Shown here piece after piece: positions 26,748 through 33,290 of a stretch of 33,290 bases of DNA. The position numbers and the translations under genes are program-made. Under the pieces are notes generated by a model. That model searched no databases. It worked only from the letters and a program-made list of their open reading frames with translations, and was not told where the DNA came from. How positions within the stretch are numbered: the first letter of the stretch is position 1; every line of letters begins with the position of its first letter. Source of the DNA: Frankiaceae bacterium. GTDB lineage: Bacteria > Actinomycetota > Actinomycetes > JAVEEJ01. The stretch is from the NCBI GenBank assembly GCA_030840515.1, contig JAVEEJ010000323.1, positions 1 to 33,290 on the forward strand. The letters are read 5' to 3'.

Positions 26748-28502
26748 GTGCCTTCGCTTCGGCTCGCCCTGGCTCAGGTCAACGCGACGGTCGGCGACCT
26801 CGAGGGCAACGCGTCGCTGGTCCTGCGGTGGGCCGAGCACGCCCAGCAGCGCGGCGCCCACCTCGCCGTCTTCCCCGAGGGCGTCATCACCGGTTACCCG
26901 GCGGAGGACCTCGTGTTGCGGGAGTCCTTCGTCGCTGCCTCCATCGACACTGTCGTCCGGTTGGCGCAGCAGCTCGCCGCCGCCGGGCTCGGAGAGCTGC
27001 CGGTGGTGCTCGGGTACGTCGACAGCGCCCCCCGCGGCCGCCCCTTCAACGCGGCCGCCGTGCTGCACCGCGGCGGGGTGGTCACCACCTACGCGAAGCA
27101 CCACCTCCCGAACTACGGCGTCTTCGACGAAGCGCGCTACTTCACCCCTGGCGAGCGGTTCCCGGTGGTGCGGGTGCGCGGCATCGACGTCGCACTGACG
27201 ATCTGCGAAGACCTGTGGCAGGACGGGGGGCCCATCGCGGCTGCGCGCACGGCCGGCGTCGGCCTGGTGCTGACCATCAACGGCTCGCCGTACGAGCGCG
27301 ACAAGGACGACTTCCGGCTCGCGCTGGCCCAGCGCCGCGCGGCCGAGGCGGGCGCGACCTTGGCCTACGTCAACCTCGTAGGCGGTCAGGACGAGCTGGT
27401 CTTCGACGGCGACTCCCTCGTCGTCGCGCCCGACGGAACCCTGCTGGCCCGAGCCCCGCAGTTCGAGGAGGGCCTGCTCGTCGCGGACCTCGAGCTGCCC
27501 GCGGCGTCGGACGACCGCTGGGGTGCCGTGCCGGTCGGTGACGGTGGCCAGATGGTGGTGGAGCGGGTGACGGTCTCGGCAGAGCCGTTGCCCGAGTGGG
27601 CGCTGCTTCCCAGCGGGATAGCGGCGCGCCTGGACGACACAGCGGAGGTGTGGCGCGCACTGGTCCTCGGCACCCGTGACTACGTCCGCAAGAACGGCTT
27701 CAGCTCAGTGGTGCTCGGTCTGTCCGGCGGGATCGACTCCGCAGTGGTCGCCGTACTCGCAGCCGACGCACTCGGCCCCAGCGCGGTGCACGCCGTGGGG
27801 ATGCCGTCGCGGCACTCGAGTCCGGGGTCCCTCACCGATGCCGAGGAGCTGACCCACCGGGTCGGGGTCAACTGGGAGGTGATCCCGATCGACCCCGTCG
27901 TGCGCGGGTTCGAGGGCGCGGTCGAGCTGCACGGGCTGGCCGCCGAGAACCTGCAGGCGCGGGTACGGGGCACCCTGCTGATGGCGTTGTCCAACGAGCG
28001 CGGGCACCTGGTCCTCGCCACCGGCAACAAGAGCGAGCTCGCGACCGGCTACTCGACGCTCTACGGGGACGCGGTCGGTGGCTACGCGCCGATCAAGGAC
28101 GTGCCCAAGACGGACGTGTGGGCGCTCGCCCGGTGGCGCAACGCCTGGGCAAGCGAGCGAGGCGAGACACCGCCGATCCCGGAGGCTTCCATCAGCAAGC
28201 CTCCCTCCGCGGAGCTGCGCCCCGGACAGCAGGACAGTGACTCGCTGCCGCCCTATGAGGCGCTCGACGCAGTGCTGGACGACTACGTCGAACGCGACCT
28301 CGGTCGGGCCGCGCTGCTGCGCGCCGGTCACGACGAGGGGCTGGTGGACCGGGTGATGCGGCTGGTCGACCACGCCGAGTACAAGCGCCGGCAGTACCCA
28401 CCGGGCCCGAAGGTCTCGTCGCGCAACTTCGGCCGCGACCGCCGACTTCCCATCACGTCGCGCTGGCGCGAGGGGCCCGCCGCTGACCCCGCCCAGGGGT
28501 AG
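26748..28502 (+). CDS. nadE: Glutamine-dependent NAD+ synthetase
   Basis: Nitrilase-like glutaminase domain (FPEGVITGYPAEDL, YAKHHLPNYGVFDEARYF, CEDLW) plus synthetase domain (LGLSGGIDSAVVAVLAADALG, LATGNKSELATGYSTLYGD). Confidence 0.96.
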   Translation: MPSLRLALAQVNATVGDLEGNASLVLRWAEHAQQRGAHLAVFPEGVITGYPAEDLVLRESFVAASIDTVVRLAQQLAAAGLGELPVVLGYVDSAPRGRPFNAAAVLHRGGVVTTYAKHHLPNYGVFDEARYFTPGERFPVVRVRGIDVALTICEDLWQDGGPIAAARTAGVGLVLTINGSPYERDKDDFRLALAQRRAAEAGATLAYVNLVGGQDELVFDGDSLVVAPDGTLLARAPQFEEGLLVADLELPAASDDRWGAVPVGDGGQMVVERVTVSAEPLPEWALLPSGIAARLDDTAEVWRALVLGTRDYVRKNGFSSVVLGLSGGIDSAVVAVLAADALGPSAVHAVGMPSRHSSPGSLTDAEELTHRVGVNWEVIPIDPVVRGFEGAVELHGLAAENLQARVRGTLLMALSNERGHLVLATGNKSELATGYSTLYGDAVGGYAPIKDVPKTDVWALARWRNAWASERGETPPIPEASISKPPSAELRPGQQDSDSLPPYEALDAVLDDYVERDLGRAALLRAGHDEGLVDRVMRLVDHAEYKRRQYPPGPKVSSRNFGRDRRLPITSRWREGPAADPAQG

Positions 28503-28583
28503 CCGGCGCCGCCCCGCCCGCGTCGTGTCACGATGGTGCTGCCCGGGGACGCCGTGTGGTGCCTCGAGGCGTGGGAGGCAGCC

Positions 28584-29423
28584 ATGGCTACCGAGGCCAT
28601 CAGCTTGTACGGCGGGTCCGGGAACGGCCGCCGCGTCACGGTCCGCGACATCGCCGCCGCCAAAGAGCGAGGCGAGCGTTGGCCGATGCTCACCGCCTAC
28701 GACGCCCTCACCGCGGGGCTCTTCGACGAGGCCGGGATCCCGGTGCTGCTCGTCGGCGACTCCGCGGCGATGGTGGTCTACGGCTACGACACCACCTTGC
28801 CGGTCCGGGTCGATGACCTGATCCCGCTCGTCGCGGCGGTGGTGCGCGGGTCGAAGCGGGCCATGGTGGTGGCCGACCTGCCGTTCGGCAGCTATCAGGC
28901 CAGCGCCGCGCAGGCGCTCGAGACCGGGGCGCGCTTCCTCAAGGAGGGCGGCGCGCACGCGGTCAAGCTCGAAGGCGGCGCCCGCGTGCTGCCCCAGGTC
29001 GACGCACTGGTGGCCGCCGGGGTGCCGGTGATGGGTCACCTGGGGCTGACGCCGCAGAGCGTGAACGCGATCGGCGGCTACCGCGTGCAAGGCCGAGGTG
29101 GGGCGGACGAGCAGCTGCTCGCCGACGCGAAGGCGCTGGAGGCCGCGGGCGCCTTCTCCCTGGTGCTCGAGGCCGTGCCCGCCGAGCTCGCCGAGCGCAT
29201 CACGGCGTCACTGGCCATCCCGACCATCGGGATCGGCGCGGGCAACGCGTGCGACGGGCAGGTGCTCGTCTGGCAGGACCTCGCCGGCCTGACGCCGTCC
29301 CCCGGGCCGAAGTTCGTCAAGCGCTACGCCGATCTGCGCGGCGTCCTCACCTCCGCCGTGCAGGAGTTCGCGGCCGAGGTCGCGGACGGGAGCTATCCGG
29401 GTCCGGAGCACAGCTACCACTGA
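28584..29423 (+). CDS. panB: 3-methyl-2-oxobutanoate hydroxymethyltransferase
   Basis: [80 protein letters not shown] gggagg before ATG at 28584. Confidence 0.96.
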   Translation: MATEAISLYGGSGNGRRVTVRDIAAAKERGERWPMLTAYDALTAGLFDEAGIPVLLVGDSAAMVVYGYDTTLPVRVDDLIPLVAAVVRGSKRAMVVADLPFGSYQASAAQALETGARFLKEGGAHAVKLEGGARVLPQVDALVAAGVPVMGHLGLTPQSVNAIGGYRVQGRGGADEQLLADAKALEAAGAFSLVLEAVPAELAERITASLAIPTIGIGAGNACDGQVLVWQDLAGLTPSPGPKFVKRYADLRGVLTSAVQEFAAEVADGSYPGPEHSYH

Positions 29424-29440
29424 CCGCTGCGCCACCTCGC

Positions 29441-30116
29441 TCAGATGTCGGTGACCCGGATGCCGGCATGCGCCTTGTAGCGGCGGTTCACCGAGATCAG
29501 GTTCGCGGTGAGCGCCTCGACCTGCCGGCAGTTGCGCAGCCGCCCGGCGTACACCCCGCGCATCCCTGGGATCCCCGCGACGATGTCTTGGACAAGGTCG
29601 GTGGCGGCACGGTCATCGCCGAGCACGAGGACATCGGTGTCGAGTACGGCGATCTCCGGGTCGAGCAGCAACACGGCCGAGACGTGGTGGAACGCCCCCA
29701 CCACGGTCGAGTCCGGCAGCGCAGCGGCGGCCTCCTGCGCCGCCGACCCCTCGGGAACCGCCAGCGCGAAGGCTCCCTGGGCGTCGAAGCCGAGCGGGTT
29801 CACGCAGTCGACGACGACCTTGCCCGCCAGCTCGGCAGCCAGCGACTCGAGCAGTGCCCGGTGCCCGTCATAGGGAACGGCGACGACGACGAGGTCCGCC
29901 GCCGCGGCGTCGGCGTTGCCCGCGCCCGTGACCCGCTCCAGACCGAGATCGGCCGCCGCCGTGACAGCCCGGCCCGGGTCCCGAGAGCCGAGCACCACGC
30001 TGTGGCCTGCGAGGGCGAGGCGCCGGGCCAAGCCTCGGCCCTGCTCACCCGTGCCACCGAGAACCCCGATGCTCATGAGTCGCTGGGCGGAGGGGTCGCC
30101 GGGCTCTACGGTCATG
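29441..30116 (-). CDS. npdG: F420H2:NADP+ oxidoreductase-like NADP-binding protein
   Basis: SIGVLGGTGEQGRGLARRLALAGHSVVLGSRDPGRA; DLVVVAVPYDGHRALL; STVVGAFHHVSA; GRLRNCRQVEALTANLISVNRRYKAHAGIRVTDI. Start could instead be 30076. Confidence 0.85.
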
Positions 30117-30294
30117 CCGCGATCATGCCCAGGGCTGTCGAGGGTTGTGGCGAGGGGTCCGGGGAACGGTGCCCCCCAGATGACCGCTCCGGAACTGTGT
30201 CCGTCTTGGGAGGATTCCCAGGGGGGGCGGCGAACCCAGGGGCGATAAGCAGGACCGAGGTAGCCAGGCACGAGCGGCGGCAGGAGGTGGCGGC

Positions 30295-31170
30295 ATGGAC
30301 GAGCAGTCCGAGCGCGGCCCCCTCGAGCCCACGCCCGGCGGCGTCGAGCGGCTCCTCGCAGAGCTCGCTGACCTGCGGCTTCTCCTCGACAGCGACCTGA
30401 CGATCGCGGCCGCCGCCCTCGACGCGGACGCCCCGCAGATGGCCTCTCAGGTCCTCGACGACGAGCACGAGCGGCTCAACTCCCTGCAGGCCCGGATCCT
30501 GCGCGGCGTCACCCCGGAGCCTGCGCGAGTGGCACCGGCACCGATCGAGCTGCCCCAGCCGCGATCGCGGCGCTTGGCCCGCCTGCCCGGCGGTGCCGCT
30601 GCTGCCCTGGCCGCGGCCGCCGTGGCAGCCGCCGTACTCGGGGCCTCCATGGTCCCGAGCATGCACAGCAGCCATCCGGCCCTGGCCTCGGACGTGGCGA
30701 CCGCAACGGACAGCTATGACGCCTTCAGTCGCATCGCCACCAGCAAGTCCGGCGACGCGGCCGACGTCCAGGCCGCCGCGGCCGCGCTGCACGCCTCGCT
30801 CCAGCCCCTGATCGACGCGGCCGACAGCAGTCCGGAGAGCGCTCAGCGGGCCCTCGAGCTGCTGCAGGCAGAGCAGCTGCTCCTGCTGCAGTCCAAGCCG
30901 GCCGGGGCCAACGCGATCCTGCGTGAGGCACACCGGCTGGTCCTGCGGCTGCGCAAGCAGGCCCCTTCGGTGGTCCCGCCCGCGGCGACCAAGCCGCTGG
31001 CGACGAGCAGCCCCAAGTCGACCAGCAGCGCCAAGCCGGTGGCGAAGCCCTCGCCCTCGCCGACCACGTCGCCTACCCCTTCGCACAAGCCGAGCCCCAA
31101 GCCCAGCCCCTCCGGGTCACCCTCCTCGAGCCCCTCACCGAGCTCGACAGGCATCATCCCCGGGCTCTAA
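30295..31170 (+). CDS. Single-pass membrane protein with Ser/Pro/Lys-rich C-terminal tail
   Basis: TM segment AAAALAAAAVAAAVLGASMVPS; tail KPSPSPTTSPTPSHKPSPKPSPSGSPSSSPSPSSTGIIPGL; cytosolic N-terminal helical region. Confidence 0.75.
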   Translation: MDEQSERGPLEPTPGGVERLLAELADLRLLLDSDLTIAAAALDADAPQMASQVLDDEHERLNSLQARILRGVTPEPARVAPAPIELPQPRSRRLARLPGGAAAALAAAAVAAAVLGASMVPSMHSSHPALASDVATATDSYDAFSRIATSKSGDAADVQAAAAALHASLQPLIDAADSSPESAQRALELLQAEQLLLLQSKPAGANAILREAHRLVLRLRKQAPSVVPPAATKPLATSSPKSTSSAKPVAKPSPSPTTSPTPSHKPSPKPSPSGSPSSSPSPSSTGIIPGL

Positions 31171-31177
31171 GAGCCCG
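31161..31177 (+). terminator. Perfect 7-bp-stem hairpin with the stop codon TAA as its loop
   Basis: CGGGCTC-TAA-GAGCCCG; no U-tract after it. Confidence 0.45.
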
Positions 31178-31221
31178 CGCGCCGTTCGAAGCGGTGCGCC
31201 CACCTCGGGCACGATGACCGC

Positions 31222-31815
31222 ATGGATCGCTCCAGCGCGCAGGCGTTGCGCGAGCTCCTCGCCTCCACGGCGCTGGTGGACCGCACGTTGTCCTTCGGCC
31301 GGGCCCTTCGGCGTACCCGGGTCGGTCGCTCCCCCGGTGGGCTGCTCGTCGTCGGCACCGCCGAGGAAGAGCCGTGGCACTTCACCGCCCACCTTCAGGA
31401 CGAGGCTGAGTGGGCCGGAGCTCCGGAGCTGACGCCGACGCTCATTCGCTGGTCACCACCAGACGATGCGCCCGCACACTTGGCTGTCGACCTGTCGCGT
31501 CTCGAGCAGGCGAAGCGCGGGGAGTCACTGCTCGTCGTTGCGCCGGGGAGAGCCACCGATCCGCTTCTCGAACGGGTCGATGACGCGCGCCACCGCGGTG
31601 CCAGCGTCTTCGCCGTCGCGAGCGCCGACCGCGAGTTGGAGGCGCTGGCCGATGAGGCCCTCGTCATGGAAGACCAGACCGTCGCGAAGTCCGTCGACTT
31701 CGACGCGGTCACGCACCTGATCTCCCTGGCAACCGGCGAAGCGCTGCCCGCTCGCGGCGGCGTGCGTCCGAGGTTGGCGCGGCTTCTCGATGTGTTGGCG
31801 GGTCCGCGCGACTGA
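31222..31815 (+). CDS. Conserved hypothetical protein, weak SIS-like segment
   Basis: 197-aa ORF with good GC3 pattern; TDPLLERVDDARHRGASVFAVASADRELEALADEAL faintly resembles SIS domains. Confidence 0.6.
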   Translation: MDRSSAQALRELLASTALVDRTLSFGRALRRTRVGRSPGGLLVVGTAEEEPWHFTAHLQDEAEWAGAPELTPTLIRWSPPDDAPAHLAVDLSRLEQAKRGESLLVVAPGRATDPLLERVDDARHRGASVFAVASADRELEALADEALVMEDQTVAKSVDFDAVTHLISLATGEALPARGGVRPRLARLLDVLAGPRD

Positions 31816-31821
31816 CAGCCG

Positions 31822-32433
31822 TTAGTCGGCGCGAGCTCGATGACGCCGCATGACAATCACGATCGCGCCCACGCACGCCACGACCCCAAGTGCGATGAGC
31901 CCCGCGGTCGAGAGCTGTCGGTGCAGTCGTTCCCAGCTCGAGCCCGCGAGATAGCCCAGGACGACACATCCACCGGCCCACACGACGGCGCCCGCGACGT
32001 TCCACAACAGGAACCGTCCGTAGGGCATGCGGGCCATTCCGCACATGCCGGGGACAAGAACTCTCAGCGCAGCAGTGAACCGTCCGACGAACACCGCCTT
32101 GCCTCCGAGACGGTTCACCGCCTTCTTGCTTCGCTCGACGTGTTCGGGCTTCAACAGGCGCTTGGGCACGTGCGACAACAGCGCCTCGCCGTAGCGCCGA
32201 CCCACGGCATAACCGATGCTGTCACCGACGATGGCCCCGCTGACAGCCGCGACAATCGCTGCCCACAAAGGGATTTTCCCTTGATGCGCGAGTACGCCGC
32301 CGAGCAGCGCAGCGATCTCGCCGGGAAACACGAAGCCAACGAACGCCGATGCTTCGAGTGCCGGTAGCAAGAAGACGAAGAGCAGCGCGACAGCCGCGGG
32401 CAAGTCGAGAATCGCCTTCGCGAGCGCTGTCAC
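31822..32433 (-). CDS. DedA family membrane protein
   Basis: ALEASAFVGFVFPGEIAALLGGVLAHQGKIPLW, GDSIGYAVGRRYGEALL, VFVGRFTAALRVLVPGMCGMARMPYGRFLLWNVAGAVVWA; GTG start proposed at 32433. Confidence 0.9.
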   Translation of the reverse strand: MTALAKAILDLPAAVALLFVFLLPALEASAFVGFVFPGEIAALLGGVLAHQGKIPLWAAIVAAVSGAIVGDSIGYAVGRRYGEALLSHVPKRLLKPEHVERSKKAVNRLGGKAVFVGRFTAALRVLVPGMCGMARMPYGRFLLWNVAGAVVWAGGCVVLGYLAGSSWERLHRQLSTAGLIALGVVACVGAIVIVMRRHRARAD

Positions 32434-32531
32434 ACATGCATCTTGCCCGGCGCCCACTTCGCGACACGCATCGACGCAGCAGGCGTGATGCTGGTAACAG
32501 TGGGGCATTGGTGTCATCGTGATCACGCAAG

Positions 32532-32550
32532 CCGGTCGACCGACCGGTCG
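32532..32550. promoter_or_regulatory. Overlapping palindromes upstream of the histone-like gene
   Basis: CCGGTCG-ac-CGACCGG (32532-32547) overlapping perfect palindrome CGACCGGTCG (32541-32550), directly 5' of the AGGAGGT RBS. Confidence 0.45.
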
Positions 32551-32568
32551 AATGGCCAGGAGGTAGCA

Positions 32569-33288
32569 GTGCCAGCGAGGTTCGTGTTGAAGCGAGGAGC
32601 GAGCGGAAAGTTTCGCTTCAACCTTCGCGCGAACAACGGTGAGGTCATCGCGACCTCAGAGGCGTACAACTCGAAAGCCTCGGCACTCACCGGAATCCAA
32701 GCCGTTCAGACTGCAGCGGGAGGAGCAGCAGTGGTAGACGAGACGAAGCCGGCGGCGAAGAAGGCTCCGGCCAGAAAGGCCGCCAAGAAGACCGCGAAGC
32801 GGTCCACGGCCAAGAAGGCCACCACCAAGCGGACAGCCGCGAAGAAGTCGACAGCCAAGAAGTCGACGACCAAGCGCACCGCCGCCAAGAAGTCGACCGC
32901 CAAGAAGTCGACCGCCAAGAAGTCCACGGCGAAGAAGTCGACCGCCAAGAAGACCGCGAAGAAGTCGACTGCGAAGAAGACCGCGAAGCGGGCTCCGGCG
33001 AAGAAGTCGGCCGCCAAGAAGTCGACTGCCAAGAAGTCGACTGCGAAGAAGTCGACTGCCAAGAAGACCGCCAAGAAGTCCACTGCCAAGAAGTCCACGG
33101 CGAAGAAGTCGGCCGCCAAGAAGACCGCGAAGAAGTCGACTGCCAAGAAGACCGCGAAGCGGGCTCCGGCGAAGAAGTCGGCCGCCAAGAAGACCGCGAA
33201 GAAGTCGACTGCCAAGAAGACCGCGAAGCGGGCTCCGGCGAAGCGGACGGCCAAGAAGTCGACCGCCAAGCGCGCGGCGAAGAAGTAG
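32569..33288 (+). CDS. DUF1508 (YegP-like) domain protein with lysine/alanine histone-H1-like repeat tail
   Basis: N-terminus [45 protein letters not shown] matches the DUF1508 pattern; C-terminal [18 protein letters not shown] repeats; AGGAGGT RBS before GTG. Confidence 0.88.
   Translation: MPARFVLKRGASGKFRFNLRANNGEVIATSEAYNSKASALTGIQAVQTAAGGAAVVDETKPAAKKAPARKAAKKTAKRSTAKKATTKRTAAKKSTAKKSTTKRTAAKKSTAKKSTAKKSTAKKSTAKKTAKKSTAKKTAKRAPAKKSAAKKSTAKKSTAKKSTAKKTAKKSTAKKSTAKKSAAKKTAKKSTAKKTAKRAPAKKSAAKKTAKKSTAKKTAKRAPAKRTAKKSTAKRAAKK
32750..33288 (+). repeat. Coding tandem repeats (15-bp AAGAAGTCGACYGCC-type; 69-bp higher-order unit)
   Basis: AAGAAGACCGCGAAGAAGTCGACTGC[CG]AAGAAGACCGCGAAGCGGGCTCCGGCGAAG starts at 32947, 33118 and 33187; the last two are 69 bp apart. 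Confidence 0.9.
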
Positions 33289-33290
33289 CG

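Noticed and set aside
30190-30230. TTGGGA-gga-TCCCAG hairpin and G-run upstream of the 30295 gene
   Set aside because: Short, imperfect and not distinguishable from GC-rich background.
32706-33269. 187-aa minus ORF of [11 protein letters not shown] repeats
   Set aside because: Mere complement of the Lys/Ala repeat tail; no independent support.
32750-33288. CRISPR-like direct repeats
   Set aside because: Repeats are in-frame coding for KKSTAKK units with no unique spacers.

Overview
High-GC actinobacterial chromosomal window with about 22 genes and no rRNA, tRNA, CRISPR or transposon seen. Left to right: PadR regulator (5' truncated) with a translationally coupled ABC exporter; an LPTTG-tailed secreted esterase operon; MFS, alpha/beta hydrolase and glnE; an FtsH-type protease coupled to a secreted VWA/integrin-beta-like protein; glnA2; a Tat-exported DUF1800/DUF1501 pair; an ECF sigma factor coupled to a membrane protein with a BsuPI-like ectodomain and divergent from a small secreted protein; two paralogous beta-propeller-like secreted proteins; nadE, panB, npdG-like; a membrane protein with a Ser/Pro/Lys tail; DedA; and a DUF1508 protein with a histone-H1-like repeat tail. 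The strongest unexplained signals are: (1) an interspersed DNA word CG[CGT]CGTACTCG/CGAGTACG[ACG]CG, with 18 exact copies of the 8-mer core in 33 kb, in several reading frames, on both strands and in intergenic DNA; (2) a mirror-symmetric divergent promoter (GAACCT-N15-CGTCTA in both directions, -35s formed by a perfect 16-bp palindrome) between the ECF sigma operon and a secreted protein; (3) an FtsH paralog coupled to an integrin-beta-like VWA protein, sitting between glnE and glnA2. All counts and alignments were made by eye and need computational confirmation.
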